Shown one piece after another: positions 35,458 through 44,974 of a stretch of DNA of 64,000 bases. The stretch is from contig NZ_BSPC01000024.1 of NCBI RefSeq assembly GCF_030160835.1, positions 1 to 64,000 on the forward strand. Reading direction: 5' to 3'. The first letter of the stretch is position 1; every line of letters starts with the position of its first letter. The notes beneath the pieces were generated by a model. It worked only from the letters and a program-made list of their open reading frames with translations, was not told where the DNA came from and did not search any database. Source of the stretch: Labrys miyagiensis (lineage in GTDB: Bacteria > Pseudomonadota > Alphaproteobacteria > Rhizobiales > Labraceae). The position numbers were made by a program, and so were the translations under genes.

Positions 35458-36430
35458 TCTCGGCGCCTGCCTGGCCATCGGCCTTGGCGGCATGGTTCCG
35501 GCCCATTCGGAGCCGTTGAAAGTGGGCTTTGCGCTCGACACCAAGGAATCCTCGCTGGAAACCGCGTGGGAGTATTTCCTGAAATCCGAAGGTGAGAAGC
35601 AGGGCAAGGAGGCGGGTTACGAGTTCCAGTGGACGATCAACGTCGCCAATGCGGATCCGGCCCGCCAGGCCGCCAACATCGACGATCTCATCACATCCGG
35701 CGTCGATGTCATCATCGCCAGGGCCTTCGATTCCGGCGCGATCGGAACGTCGATAAAGGCCGCCAACGATGCGGGCATCCCGTTCGTGACCTTCGATCGC
35801 GGCTCCACCAGCGGCAAGCCTACGGCGCACGTGGGTGGCGACAGCTATGACGAGGCCAAGACAACGGGCGAGGCCTTTGCCGACATCCTCAAAAAGGCCG
35901 GCGTGCACGGCAAATGCATCGAGCTCCAGGGCATGCTCACCGATATCAATGCCGTCAACCGGAGCAAGGCCTGGAACGAAGTCGCCAAGGAAACCGGCCA
36001 ATTCGAGACCATCGTCCAGGTCCCAACCGAATGGAATCCTGAATTGTTTCTGTCCGGATTGACCAACGCCCTGACGGCAAAGCCTGAAGCCAATTGCGTC
36101 TTCGCAGCCAGCGACTTCGCCTTCCCCTCCATCCAGGCCGCCCTCGAAAAAGCTGGCCGCTGGGCTCCAACGGGACAGCCCAAGCATATGTGGCTGGCGA
36201 CTAACGATCTTCTTTCGGCGGCCATCAAGCCGATGGAGGATGGCTACATCGACGTGGCGACGACCTGGGACGCCTATCTGCAGGCAAAGGAAGCCGTTCG
36301 TGTCATTATCGCGATCAAGAAGAAGGAAGACCCCAAATGCGGGCCTGACGGCTGCCTTGCGAAGGGCCGTGTCGTAACGCCGGCGACGATCAAGGACACG
36401 CAGAATCTGTGGTCTCGCGATTTCAAATAG
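35444..36430 (+). CDS. Periplasmic sugar-binding protein, cassette 1
   Basis: 328 aa. Signal peptide of about 22 residues (YILGACLAIGLGGMVPAHS), then an RbsB-like two-lobed fold: KVGFALDTKES, TSGVDVIIARAFDSGAIG and PFVTFDRGS. The C-terminal tail carries two Cys (DPKCGPDGCL), also seen in the paralogue at 41014, probably a disulfide. AGAGGA precedes the ATG. The first 14 bases of the coding region are the inverted LacI operator 14-mer, so repressor binding would cover the start codon. Confidence 0.93.
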   Translation: MKRYILGACLAIGLGGMVPAHSEPLKVGFALDTKESSLETAWEYFLKSEGEKQGKEAGYEFQWTINVANADPARQAANIDDLITSGVDVIIARAFDSGAIGTSIKAANDAGIPFVTFDRGSTSGKPTAHVGGDSYDEAKTTGEAFADILKKAGVHGKCIELQGMLTDINAVNRSKAWNEVAKETGQFETIVQVPTEWNPELFLSGLTNALTAKPEANCVFAASDFAFPSIQAALEKAGRWAPTGQPKHMWLATNDLLSAAIKPMEDGYIDVATTWDAYLQAKEAVRVIIAIKKKEDPKCGPDGCLAKGRVVTPATIKDTQNLWSRDFK

Positions 36431-36443
36431 TACCGGGCCCCAA

Positions 36444-36487
36444 GCCGGCGTCGACGAGGCCGCCACCACGCGCTCGTCGACGCCGGC
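36444..36487. terminator. Bidirectional hairpin terminator
   Basis: GCCGGCGTCGACGAG, a 14-nt loop, and its exact 15-base complement. It lies between the convergent binding-protein gene and the GntR gene and could stop transcription from both sides, although no T tract is visible. Confidence 0.7.
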
Positions 36488-36502
36488 GGCCGCGAAGGCC
36501 CC

Positions 36503-37270
36503 CTATTCGTCTCCGAGGCCTCGCGAGAATGCGAACAACACCGCATCGAGGTGGTTTTTCATCGCCTCGCGGGCACCCTCTTCGTCCCGGCCCGCTATCG
36601 CATCGAAAATTCGATGATGCTCCTGCATTGTCTTCGTCGGCCGGTCGGGGCCGGCGAACAGCTCCTCGAACTTGTTGAACAGAGGCCGGGAAAGATTGTC
36701 CCACAGCGAGGCAACCACGAAGGCATAGGCGGCATTGCCACCGGCCTTGGCGATCTCGACATGAAAGTTGCGATCGCCATTGCGGTAGTGCGGTGCCCTC
36801 ACCGATTCCGCACCGGCCTGCAGCTCCATCGCTTCCCGCATCCGCTGGAGATTGGCCTCGGTCCGGTTTGCCGCGGCAAGCCCGGCTGTCTTGAGTTCGA
36901 CGTGAAGACGGGCCTCCATCAGCTGGATCGGGCCAATATCCCACTCTTCCATCCCGGCGGCGAGGTCCGCGGGATCCGGCTGTGGCATCGCTTCCAGGAC
37001 CTGCACGCCATGGCCAACCCGGATCGAGACCTTGCCGCTGACCTCAAGGGCGATCAGGGCCTCGCGCACCGAAGTCCTGCTGACCCCAAGCTGCTGTGCC
37101 AGCTCGCGCTCGGCCGGCAGGAGGGTCCCGATTGGGAAAAGGCCCTGATCGATCCTGTCGCTGATCAGATCGGCGATCTGGCGATAGAGGCGGACCGGCT
37201 CGAGCTGAGGCAAGCGAGCCTCCGCGGCCTTCTCGGGAAACGCCAGACGGGATTGGGGCAATCTTTTCAT
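36503..37270 (-). CDS. GntR family regulator, FadR/FCD subfamily
   Basis: 255 aa from ATG 37270 (GAAGG 5 nt upstream); in-frame ATGs at 37297 and 37312 are alternatives. The winged HTH occupies about residues 25-90 (LYRQIADLISDRIDQGLFPIGTLLPAERELAQQLGVSRTSVREAL in outline). The helical FCD effector domain follows, with HVEIAKAGGNAAYAF and EEHHRIF-like MQEHHRIFDAI providing metal-binding His residues. It is divergent from cassette 2 and faces a perfect inverted repeat at 37379, its likely operator. Confidence 0.9.
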   Translation of the reverse strand: MKRLPQSRLAFPEKAAEARLPQLEPVRLYRQIADLISDRIDQGLFPIGTLLPAERELAQQLGVSRTSVREALIALEVSGKVSIRVGHGVQVLEAMPQPDPADLAAGMEEWDIGPIQLMEARLHVELKTAGLAAANRTEANLQRMREAMELQAGAESVRAPHYRNGDRNFHVEIAKAGGNAAYAFVVASLWDNLSRPLFNKFEELFAGPDRPTKTMQEHHRIFDAIAGRDEEGAREAMKNHLDAVLFAFSRGLGDE

Positions 37271-37378
37271 GGTGCCTTCGGGGGTGGGCTTGCGCATCGA
37301 CCGCCGGATCATGTCGGCGCCGACCGGGCCAACATATCGATGTTGACGTCGTTTGCAAAGCGGCCTATTAGTCCAAAT

Positions 37379-37393
37379 GTCCAGTGGCTGGAC
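37379..37393. promoter_or_regulatory. Putative GntR operator
   Basis: GTCCAGTGGCTGGAC is a perfect 6-3-6 inverted repeat between the GntR gene and cassette 2, preceded by an extra half-site GTCCA at 37371. The outer TGGT/ACCA-like bases resemble FadR-subfamily operators. Control of both divergent units is inferred. Confidence 0.65.
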
Positions 37394-37404
37394 CAATAAA
37401 CAAG

Positions 37405-38433
37405 ATGGATCCTGGACTGGGATGCCGACAGCATCTTGGGACCAAAGGAACCGATCTATCGAAATCATCTAGCGAGTGGAACGCAGTGCAAATTGTCGTC
37501 GGGCAATCATTCATAAGTATGCGATCGCTATTGCTTTGCGTATTGCTGGGTGCGATCGCCGTTGTTCTGGTCTTGTTTGCGCCGAATTTCTTCAAGATCC
37601 AAAACGGCATCAACATCATCGTCCAGGCCTCAACGTTGGGCATCCTCGCCATCGGCATGGCCTTCGTGATGATCGGTGGCGGTATCGACCTTTCGATGCC
37701 GGCCAACATGGCACTGGCGGCCGTCCTCGGCGCGATGTATATGGCGGCTGGATTCAATCCCCTGGTCGGCACCCTGGTGATGATCGTTTCGGGGATCGCG
37801 ATCGGCCTGCTCAATGGCTTTGCCGTCGCCTATCTGCGCATGATTCCCTTCGTGGTGACGCTGGCCATGCTCACCGTGGTCACCGGCGTGACCATCTGGG
37901 TGACCAATTCGGTGAGTGTCGCCGTCAATTCCGACGCTTTCTACAGTGTGTTCCTGGCGAGCCTCTATCGGATCCCCGTCTCGGTCGCCGTGCTCATCGT
38001 GTGCGGCACCATCGCGACCGCGATCATGTCAGCCACGGTCTATGGTCGATGGCTCTATGCGGTCGGGATCAACCGGGAAGCCGCCCGCGTGGCGCGGGTG
38101 CCGATCCAGGTCGTCATGGGCGCCAGCTACGCCTTTGCCGGCCTGATGGCTGGGCTGACCGCCGTGCTCCTGACCGCCCGCCTCGGCTCGGCCTCCGCCG
38201 CGATGGGCAGCGACGGCGTGGTTCTCGACACCATCAGCGCCTGCGTCGTCGGCGGCATCAGCATCTATGGCGGCGTCGGGCGCCCGCTCGGGGCGATCAT
38301 CGGGGCGATCCTGATCACGCTGATCAGCAATGCCCTGAACATGCTCGGCGTTTCCTACTATTTCAGCCTGATGATCAAGGGCGCGGTGATCGTCCTCTTC
38401 ATCTTCGCCGACAACTACGCCAAGGCGAGGTGA
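37405..38433 (+). CDS. Sugar ABC transporter permease (RbsC type), cassette 2 permease A
   Basis: About 342 aa, but the start is uncertain: ATG 37405 is chosen, with GTG 37486 and ATG 37519 possible. An earlier GTG at 37384 lies inside the operator and is unlikely. From MRSLLLCVLLGAIAV onward it aligns with cassette 1 permease A: VMIGGGIDLSMPANMA, GRWLYAVGINREAARVARVPIQ and VVGGISIYGGVGRPLGAI. It is the first gene of cassette 2, under the putative GntR operator. Confidence 0.88.
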   Translation: MDPGLGCRQHLGTKGTDLSKSSSEWNAVQIVVGQSFISMRSLLLCVLLGAIAVVLVLFAPNFFKIQNGINIIVQASTLGILAIGMAFVMIGGGIDLSMPANMALAAVLGAMYMAAGFNPLVGTLVMIVSGIAIGLLNGFAVAYLRMIPFVVTLAMLTVVTGVTIWVTNSVSVAVNSDAFYSVFLASLYRIPVSVAVLIVCGTIATAIMSATVYGRWLYAVGINREAARVARVPIQVVMGASYAFAGLMAGLTAVLLTARLGSASAAMGSDGVVLDTISACVVGGISIYGGVGRPLGAIIGAILITLISNALNMLGVSYYFSLMIKGAVIVLFIFADNYAKAR

Positions 38434-38437
38434 GGAT

Positions 38438-39946
38438 ATGGCTGCTGATCTCGTTCTCGACGGCATCACCAAGGCCTATCCCGGCGTGCAGGCCCTGAGC
38501 GGCGTGCATCTGGAGGCCTATCGCGGGCAAGCCTTGGCCCTGATGGGAGCCAACGGGGCCGGCAAGAGCACCTTGATGAATGTGCTCGGCGGCATCGCCC
38601 GGATGGACGCCGGCACCATCTCGATCGACGGCGCATCGATCGAGATCGGCTCGCCACGCGACGCCAAGGCCCACGGCATCGCCTTTGTCCAGCAGGAACT
38701 GAACGTCGTGCCGTCCATGACGGTGGCCGAGAATATCCTGATCTCCGATTTCCCGACCAGGGCCGGATTGATCGACGGCAAGGCCATGCGCCGCCACACG
38801 GCGGCCCTCCTGGAGCGGCTCAACTGCCCCTTTAGCGTCGATGAGACGGTCGAAAACCTCAGCATGGGCGATCGGCAGATGGTCGAAATCGCCGGCGCCC
38901 TGGCGCGTGAGCCAAAGATCCTCATTTTCGACGAGCCGACTTCGTCGCTGACGAACCGTGAAAAGCGCAAGCTCTTCGAGGTAATCCTCTCGCTCAAACA
39001 GCAAGGCGTGGTGATCATCTATGTGACGCATTTTCTCGATGAGATTTTCGAGATTTGCGAGCGCGTCACCGTGCTTCGCAACGGCGCGACGGTCGGCACC
39101 AGGATGATGGGCGAGGTCACGCCGCTCGAGATCGTCCATATGATGCTGGGGCAGAACCATTCGCAGGAGCGCCTGTCCGAGCCGCGCTCCGGTGGCAACA
39201 AACCCCTGCTGACGGTATCCGGCCTCAATCGCCAGGGGGTGCTGGCGGATGTGAACCTTGAAATTCGCGAGGGCGAGATCGTCGGTCTGTGGGGCCTTCT
39301 GGGCTCCGGGCGCACCGAGCTTGTTCGCGCCCTCACGGGGCTCGATCCGATCGACGCCGGTGACTTGCGTTTCGATGCAGGCGGCGGGCTCAGGACCGTC
39401 ACGCCCCAGCAACTCCATCGCCAGGTTGGGCTTGTGACCGAGGATCGCCGCGGTGAGGGGCTGCTCCTGCCCCAATCGGTGCGTCAGAACCTGTCGCTCG
39501 CCAGCCTGGGCACCCTGCTCAACAGCTTTCTCATGATCGATCGCCGTCGCGAGCAGGCATTGGCCCGAGACTTGATCGAGCGGCTAGGCATCAAGGTGTC
39601 CAACCCCGCCCAGCGCGTCGGCACCTTGAGCGGCGGCAACCAGCAGAAGGTGGTCTTCGGCCGCTGGCTGGCGACCAGGCCCCGGCTCTTCATCCTCGAC
39701 GAGCCGACGCGCGGGCTCGACGTCGGCGCCAAGAACGAGATCCTCAAGCTCGCGGTCGAGCTCGCCCGCTCCGGCGTCTCGATCCTGATGATCAGTTCGG
39801 AAATCGAAGAACTCATGCGCGTGTGCGACCGCTATCTGGTGATGTCGCGCGGACGGATCATCGAGGAACTTTCCGGCTCCAGCGCCAAGTCGCAATTGAT
39901 GGATGCCGTCTCCGGGAAAGCACCGCTGGAGGCGTTGGCATCATGA
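38438..39946 (+). CDS. Sugar ABC transporter ATPase (RbsA type), cassette 2
   Basis: 502 aa, two nucleotide-binding domains. NBD1: Walker A GANGAGKST, VQQEL Q-loop, LSMGDRQM, Walker B ILIFDEPTSSL. NBD2: degenerate Walker A GLLGSGRTEL (normal for this family), LSGGNQQK and LFILDEPTRGLD. It drives uptake through the two permeases on either side. This intact copy shows what the frameshifted gene at 32887 should encode. The ribosome-binding site overlaps the permease stop. Confidence 0.95.
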   Translation: MAADLVLDGITKAYPGVQALSGVHLEAYRGQALALMGANGAGKSTLMNVLGGIARMDAGTISIDGASIEIGSPRDAKAHGIAFVQQELNVVPSMTVAENILISDFPTRAGLIDGKAMRRHTAALLERLNCPFSVDETVENLSMGDRQMVEIAGALAREPKILIFDEPTSSLTNREKRKLFEVILSLKQQGVVIIYVTHFLDEIFEICERVTVLRNGATVGTRMMGEVTPLEIVHMMLGQNHSQERLSEPRSGGNKPLLTVSGLNRQGVLADVNLEIREGEIVGLWGLLGSGRTELVRALTGLDPIDAGDLRFDAGGGLRTVTPQQLHRQVGLVTEDRRGEGLLLPQSVRQNLSLASLGTLLNSFLMIDRRREQALARDLIERLGIKVSNPAQRVGTLSGGNQQKVVFGRWLATRPRLFILDEPTRGLDVGAKNEILKLAVELARSGVSILMISSEIEELMRVCDRYLVMSRGRIIEELSGSSAKSQLMDAVSGKAPLEALAS

Positions 39947-40947
39947 CGAGTATCGGCACACCAGCAAGCCCTGCGACAGGATCGGCGCGCCTGCGCCATT
40001 TTGCGCGACGCTACGGCTTTCACGTCGTCATCCTTGCCATCTTCGTGTTCTTCAGCCTGGCGACCCAGCATTTCCACGAGATCGGCAACTTGATCTCGCT
40101 CGTCCATGCGATGTCGCCTCTCATGGTCATCGCCAGCGGCCTCGCTTTGGTGGTGATCGCCGGCCAGCTCGATATCTCCGTGGGGTCGGCGGCCTTCCTG
40201 TCTTCGACCGTCGGTGCGATCCTGATGGTACGCTACGGCGTCAACCCGCTGCTGGCCTGCCTGGCCGTAGTGGCCGTGGGGGCACTGCTTGGCGCGATCA
40301 ACGGCTTCATCGTGGTGATCATGGGCGTCAACCCGCTCATCGCCACGCTTGGCACCATGATCGCCTTCCGCGGCGCGGCCCTGCAACTCACCGCGGCGCG
40401 CACCATCGATCTGCCGGATGGGGTCCTGCAGGTCAACGATCTCAGCATCGCCTCGATCCCCATCGACGTTTTCCTGGCGCTGGCGATCGTCATCGCCATG
40501 CACCTCCTGCACCGCTCGACGACCTTCGGACGCCACATCACCGCCATCGGCAACGGCACGGAACTCGCCCAGCGCATCGGGCTCCCCGTTCGTCGCCTCG
40601 TCTTCCGCAACTTCGTCCTGTGCGGCCTCCTTGCCAGCGTCGGCGGACTGATGAGCACGCTGCAGATCGGTTCGGTGACCGCCTATATGGGCATCGGGCT
40701 CGAATTCAATGCGGTGGCGGCCGTCGTGGTCGGTGGCATCAGCCTGTTCGGCGGCCGCGGTTCCATCCTGCAGGGCGTGATCCTCGGTGCCCTCGCTTTC
40801 GAGATGATCCGCAACGGCCTCAACCATCTGGGCGCCAATCCCTATGCCTACAGGCTGGTCAGCGGCACCGTCATCTTCATCGCCATGTATGCGGACGCTC
40901 TCAAGCCCTCGCTCAGGAAGGCCGGCTCGATCCTGGAAAGAACCTGA
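39943..40947 (+). CDS. Sugar ABC transporter permease (RbsC type), cassette 2 permease B
   Basis: 334 aa from ATG 39943, overlapping the ATPase stop by 4 bases. CUT2 permease with LVVIAGQLDISVGSAAFLS, GRHITAIGNGTELAQRIGLPV and VVVGGISLFGGRGSILQG. It is related to cassette 1 permease B at 34418. The short polar N-terminus before the first helix is typical. Confidence 0.93.
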   Translation: MTSIGTPASPATGSARLRHFARRYGFHVVILAIFVFFSLATQHFHEIGNLISLVHAMSPLMVIASGLALVVIAGQLDISVGSAAFLSSTVGAILMVRYGVNPLLACLAVVAVGALLGAINGFIVVIMGVNPLIATLGTMIAFRGAALQLTAARTIDLPDGVLQVNDLSIASIPIDVFLALAIVIAMHLLHRSTTFGRHITAIGNGTELAQRIGLPVRRLVFRNFVLCGLLASVGGLMSTLQIGSVTAYMGIGLEFNAVAAVVVGGISLFGGRGSILQGVILGALAFEMIRNGLNHLGANPYAYRLVSGTVIFIAMYADALKPSLRKAGSILERT

Positions 40948-41013
40948 CTGATCAGCCCAACACAAAAGGCGTGATGACACACGCCCGCTCACACCGGAAC
41001 AAGGGAGACCACC

Positions 41014-42018
41014 ATGTTTTCAAGAAAACGCACCGGCCTCGCAGCGGCGGCCATCCTCACCGCTTCACTCTTTTGCTCCAGCGCAGCCCTGGCGAAGGAT
41101 TTCGTCGTCGGCCTGTCCTGGGACACCAAGGACACGCTGGTTCAGGCCTGGGAGGATTACTTCCAGTCCGAAAGCGTCACGATGGGCGACGCGGCAGGGG
41201 TTCATTTCAAGTGGATCATCAACGTTGCCAACAACGATCCGGCTCAGCAGGCCTCCAACATCGAGGATCTGATCAACCAGGGCGTCGACGTCATCGTTGC
41301 CCGCGCCAAGGATGGCACCGCGATCGGCGCGTCAATCCGGGCGGCCAAGGCCGCCAACATTCCCTTCGTGACCTTCGACCGGGAATCCTCCACTATCAAG
41401 CCCACTGCGCATGTCGGCGCCGACAGCTATGCCCATGCCAAGCTCGCAGCAACCGCCCTGGTCGACGACCTCAAGAAGCACGACGCCAAGGCCAAGTGCA
41501 TCGAGCTGCTGGGGTCGCAGGTCGACACCAATGCCGTCAACTTTTCCAAGGCCTGGAATGACGTCACCAAGGAGAGTGGCGTCGTCGAGAACCTGATGCA
41601 GGTTCCGACCGAATGGAATCCGGAACTGTTTCTTTCCGGCACCACCAACGCCTTCAAGGCACATCCGGAAGCCAATTGCCTGTTCGTTGCCAGCGACTTT
41701 GCCCTGTCGGCGGTGAAATCGGCCCTCGACAAGATCGGCCGCTGGAAGCCCCAGGGTGATCCCAATCATGTGTGGATCGCCTCGGTCGGGCTGATGCCGT
41801 CAGCGGTGAAGGCGATGGAAGGCGGTTATCTCGACGACTCTGCCCTTTGGGACACCTATGGCCATGCCCGCGAACTCGACCGCGTCCTGATCGCCATCGC
41901 CAAGGGTGAGGATCCGGGCTGCGGCGACAAGGGCTGCTTAGTCAATGGCCGCATCGGCACGCCCGCGACGATCAACTCGATGGATAACATCTGGTCCAAA
42001 AAATATAACGACCAGTGA
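41014..42018 (+). CDS. Periplasmic sugar-binding protein, cassette 2
   Basis: 334 aa. Signal peptide of about 27 residues (GLAAAAILTASLFCSSAALA), then an RbsB-like fold with VVGLSWDTKDT, NQGVDVIVARAKDGTAIG and PFVTFDRES. It shares FDR, KPTAHVG, VPTEWNPELFLSG and the two-Cys tail DPGCGDKGCL with the cassette 1 protein. GGGAGA lies upstream of the ATG. A strong hairpin after the stop ends this part of the operon or stabilises its mRNA. Confidence 0.94.
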   Translation: MFSRKRTGLAAAAILTASLFCSSAALAKDFVVGLSWDTKDTLVQAWEDYFQSESVTMGDAAGVHFKWIINVANNDPAQQASNIEDLINQGVDVIVARAKDGTAIGASIRAAKAANIPFVTFDRESSTIKPTAHVGADSYAHAKLAATALVDDLKKHDAKAKCIELLGSQVDTNAVNFSKAWNDVTKESGVVENLMQVPTEWNPELFLSGTTNAFKAHPEANCLFVASDFALSAVKSALDKIGRWKPQGDPNHVWIASVGLMPSAVKAMEGGYLDDSALWDTYGHARELDRVLIAIAKGEDPGCGDKGCLVNGRIGTPATINSMDNIWSKKYNDQ

Positions 42019-42039
42019 CAAGCCCGCCCCACGTTTGAG

Positions 42040-42068
42040 GCCCCGAAGAAGCCTGCCCTCTTCGGGGC
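42040..42068 (+). terminator. Hairpin after cassette 2 binding-protein gene
   Basis: GCCCCGAAGA, a 9-nt loop, TCTTCGGGGC: a perfect 10-bp stem 20 bases after the stop. There is no T tract, so it may attenuate transcription or protect the mRNA 3' end, giving excess binding protein over downstream enzymes. Confidence 0.65.
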
Positions 42069-42095
42069 TCCCTTGAGAAGCCATGGAGCGGAGCC

Positions 42096-42974
42096 ATGAA
42101 TTCCGGTCAGACCAAATTCAGATTGCGCCTGCTCACCATCGCGGTGAATGAGCAATTCTTCACCGTCGTGCGCAAGGGCATGAACGACGCCGCTGCCGCG
42201 ATGCAGGTTGAGGCGGACCTTGCCGGTACGCCAGGCGTCGATCCCGGCGAGCTCGTCCGCCTGACACGCGAGGCCATCGCCGATGGTGTCGATGGCATCG
42301 GCCTGAACATCTGCGACGCCGATGCCTTCACCGAGGTGATCGCCGAGGCGAGGGCGAGATCCATTCCGGTCGTCGCGTTCAACATCGATGCCTCCCGGGG
42401 CAGGAGCGGCAATCTCAGTTCGATCGCGCAGGAGTTCCACAGCGCCGGCGAAGCGCTCGGCCGCCGCGCCGCTGCGGCGATTCCGAAAGGCGCCAACGTC
42501 ATCATCACCGTCCATGACGAGGGGGTCAGCGCTCTGGAGGAGCGCCTGACCGGCGTCCAGGCCGGATTGCAGCATCACGCCATCAACTGGCAGCGCCTGT
42601 GCACGGGCCAGGATCCCGAAAAGGGCGCCGAGCTTCTGCACGAGGCGATCGCACGCTTCCCGGTGCAGGCCCTCCTCGGCACCGGCCAGGCCGACACCGA
42701 GGCCTGCGGCCTGGCGGCAAAATCCCTCGCGCCCTCCCAGCCCTATGTCGCCGGCTTCGACCTGTCGCCGGGCATCGTCGAGCTCATGGCGGAAGGATAC
42801 ATCGACTGCGCCATCGACCAGCAACCCTATGCCCAGGGCTTCTATCCCATCGTCCAGCTTGCGCTCTATCTGCGCTACGGGCTGCTGCCCTCCTCTCTCG
42901 ATGCCGGCGCCGCGTTCATCGACCGCGCCAATCTCGAAGCCATTCGACACCTGAGCCGTCAGTCCATTCGCTGA
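42096..42974 (+). CDS. Cytoplasmic sugar-binding-protein-like protein (no signal peptide)
   Basis: 292 aa of the RbsB/LacI effector fold: [58 protein letters not shown] and [15 protein letters not shown]. It has neither a signal peptide nor an HTH, so it is neither an ordinary transport receptor nor a regulator. The start ATG 42096 follows GGAGCGGAGCC. It may be a former binding protein that lost its signal, or a cytosolic sensor or carrier. It precedes the enolase-superfamily gene by 32 bases. Confidence 0.75.
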   Translation: MNSGQTKFRLRLLTIAVNEQFFTVVRKGMNDAAAAMQVEADLAGTPGVDPGELVRLTREAIADGVDGIGLNICDADAFTEVIAEARARSIPVVAFNIDASRGRSGNLSSIAQEFHSAGEALGRRAAAAIPKGANVIITVHDEGVSALEERLTGVQAGLQHHAINWQRLCTGQDPEKGAELLHEAIARFPVQALLGTGQADTEACGLAAKSLAPSQPYVAGFDLSPGIVELMAEGYIDCAIDQQPYAQGFYPIVQLALYLRYGLLPSSLDAGAAFIDRANLEAIRHLSRQSIR

Positions 42975-43006
42975 GCCCTTTTCTCGAAAATTGTCTGAGA
43001 CCTGAC

Positions 43007-44122
43007 ATGAAGATCAAATCGGTCGAGCCATTCATCCTGCACGCTCCGCTCAACACGGATTCCATCTCGGACTCCACCCACACCATCAGCCATTGGGGTG
43101 TCGTCGGCGCCAAGATCGTCACCGAAGATGGGCTGGAGGGCTACGGCTTCACCGGCACGCATGCCCATCTGCCCTCCGATCGGCTCATCACCTCCTGCAT
43201 CTCGGAATGCTATGCGCCGATGCTGATCGGGGAGGACGCACAGGACGGCGATCGGCTCTGGGCAAAATTGGCGCGCTATCCGGCCGTGCAATGGGTCGGC
43301 CGGGCCGGCGTGACCCATATCGCCCTGGCGGCCATCGACATCGCGCTGTGGGATCTGCGCGCCAAGCGGGCGGGATTGCCGTTGTGGAAGTTGCTCGGCG
43401 GCGCCACGGTCGACAGGCTCGAGGCGTACAACACGGATATCGGCTGGCTTTCCATCCCCAAGGACCGGCTGGTCGAGGGAAGCCTGCGCTCCATCGAGCA
43501 TGAGGGCTTCAAGCGCCTCAAGCTCAAGGTCGGTCATGCCGATCCGATGATCGACATCGGCCGCATCGAGGCGGTTCGCAAGGCGGTGGGGCCTGGTGTC
43601 ACCATTGCCATCGACGGCAACGGCAAATGGGACCTGCCGACCTGCCAGCGCTTCTGCGCCCAGGCCGAAGCCCTCGATATCTTCTGGTTCGAGGAGCCGA
43701 TGTGGTATGACGACATTGCCTCCCATGTCGCGCTGGCGCGCTCCACCTGGATCCCGATCGCCCTGGGCGAGCAGCTCTACACGGCGGAGGCCTTCAACGC
43801 CTTCATCGCCTCGGGCGCCGTGCACTACGTCCAGCCCGACGTGACCCGCCTCGCCGGCATCACCGAATATATCCAGGTCGCCCATACAGCCCATTCGAGC
43901 CGATTGCCGGTGGTGGCGCATGTCGGCGACATGGGCCAGGTGCATGTCCATCTCTCCTACTGGCATCCGGCGACGCCGATGCTGGAATATATTCCCTGGA
44001 TCAAGGACTGCTTTGCCGAGCCCATCCGCATCGAGGATGGCCACTATGTCCGCCCGCAGATGCCGGGTGCCGGCTGCACGCTCACCAAGGATGCCGTCGC
44101 CGCTTTTTCCAAGCCGTGCTGA
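43007..44122 (+). CDS. Enolase-superfamily acid-sugar dehydratase (mandelate racemase-like)
   Basis: 371 aa. The N-terminal capping domain is followed by the TIM barrel with the expected residues: KLKVG (KxK base), IAIDGNGKW (Asp metal ligand and Asn), WFEEPMW (Glu ligand), ALGEQLY (Glu ligand) and AHVGDMGQ (His). It probably dehydrates an aldonate to a 2-keto-3-deoxy acid. With the neighbouring SDR and lactonase it fits a non-phosphorylative route for a 6-deoxy sugar or pentose such as L-fucose, L-rhamnose or lyxose. The exact substrate cannot be read from sequence. Confidence 0.88.
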   Translation: MKIKSVEPFILHAPLNTDSISDSTHTISHWGVVGAKIVTEDGLEGYGFTGTHAHLPSDRLITSCISECYAPMLIGEDAQDGDRLWAKLARYPAVQWVGRAGVTHIALAAIDIALWDLRAKRAGLPLWKLLGGATVDRLEAYNTDIGWLSIPKDRLVEGSLRSIEHEGFKRLKLKVGHADPMIDIGRIEAVRKAVGPGVTIAIDGNGKWDLPTCQRFCAQAEALDIFWFEEPMWYDDIASHVALARSTWIPIALGEQLYTAEAFNAFIASGAVHYVQPDVTRLAGITEYIQVAHTAHSSRLPVVAHVGDMGQVHVHLSYWHPATPMLEYIPWIKDCFAEPIRIEDGHYVRPQMPGAGCTLTKDAVAAFSKPC

Positions 44123-44170
44123 GAACCACGCTGCGCCGCCAGCGAGCGTGCGAAAACCTATGAGATCCAC

Positions 44171-44974
44171 ATGACGCTACCATCGATCGATCGGGAATTC
44201 GAAGGCAGGACCGCCTTCGTCGTAGGCGGCAGCTCCGGCATCGGCCTTGCGTCCGCGACGCTGCTGGCCGACCGCGGCGCGAATGTTGCCATCATTGGCC
44301 ACGCGCAGGATACGCTTGCCATTGCCGAACAGCTTTCGGCTGATGGAAAGCGCAAGGTGATCGGTTTCCATGGCGATGCCAGCCAGGCCGACTTCGTCCG
44401 CTCGGCGATTGCCGCTACGGTTGCCCAATTCGGCGCGCTCGACATCCTGATGTGCTCGGCCGCCATTCATCCGCTCGGCGACGTCGTCGAGACCGATGAG
44501 GCGACCTGGGACCGGGCCTTCGCCGTCAACGTCAAGTCGATGTACCTGACCTGTCATTACGGCGTGCCGCATCTGATCGAACGCGGCGGCGGCTCGATCA
44601 TCACGGTGTCGTCGGTCCAGGCGACCTCGAACACCCCCAATGTCTGCGCCTATGCGACGACCAAGGGCGCCATTGTCACCTTCACCCACACGCTCGCCGT
44701 CGATCTCGCCAAGCACAAGATCCGGGCCAATACAATCTGCCCCGGCTCGATCATCACGCCGATGCAGGAGCATTTTGCCAGGGGTAATGGCGAGGGCAAG
44801 AGCGTGGAGGAGATGTACAAGATCTTCGCGCGCCCCGTGCCGTTGCAACGGCTCGGCGAGGCCTGGGAGATCGCGGAGCTGGCCGCCTTCCTGGCCAGCC
44901 CCCGTTCCGGCTTCTGCACCGGATCCCAATTCACCGCGGATGGCGGCCTGCTCGCAGGCCTTCGCATCTTCTAA
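44171..44974 (+). CDS. Short-chain dehydrogenase/reductase
   Basis: 267 aa. Cofactor motif VGGSSGIG, CSAAIHP in place of NNAG, catalytic Ser in VSSVQATS, and YATTKG with Tyr and Lys. It ends SQFTADGGLLAGLRIF. It is probably the sugar dehydrogenase or the keto-deoxy-acid dehydrogenase of the pathway formed with the dehydratase and lactonase. Its stop codon TAA is formed by the first bases of the intergenic repeat that follows. Confidence 0.92.
   Translation: MTLPSIDREFEGRTAFVVGGSSGIGLASATLLADRGANVAIIGHAQDTLAIAEQLSADGKRKVIGFHGDASQADFVRSAIAATVAQFGALDILMCSAAIHPLGDVVETDEATWDRAFAVNVKSMYLTCHYGVPHLIERGGGSIITVSSVQATSNTPNVCAYATTKGAIVTFTHTLAVDLAKHKIRANTICPGSIITPMQEHFARGNGEGKSVEEMYKIFARPVPLQRLGEAWEIAELAAFLASPRSGFCTGSQFTADGGLLAGLRIF

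Noticed and set aside
39832-40992. 386-codon minus-strand frame opposite the cassette 2 permease B gene
   Set aside because: It is a His/Asp/Glu/Arg-rich shadow of a high-GC gene; the plus strand encodes a clear RbsC-like permease.
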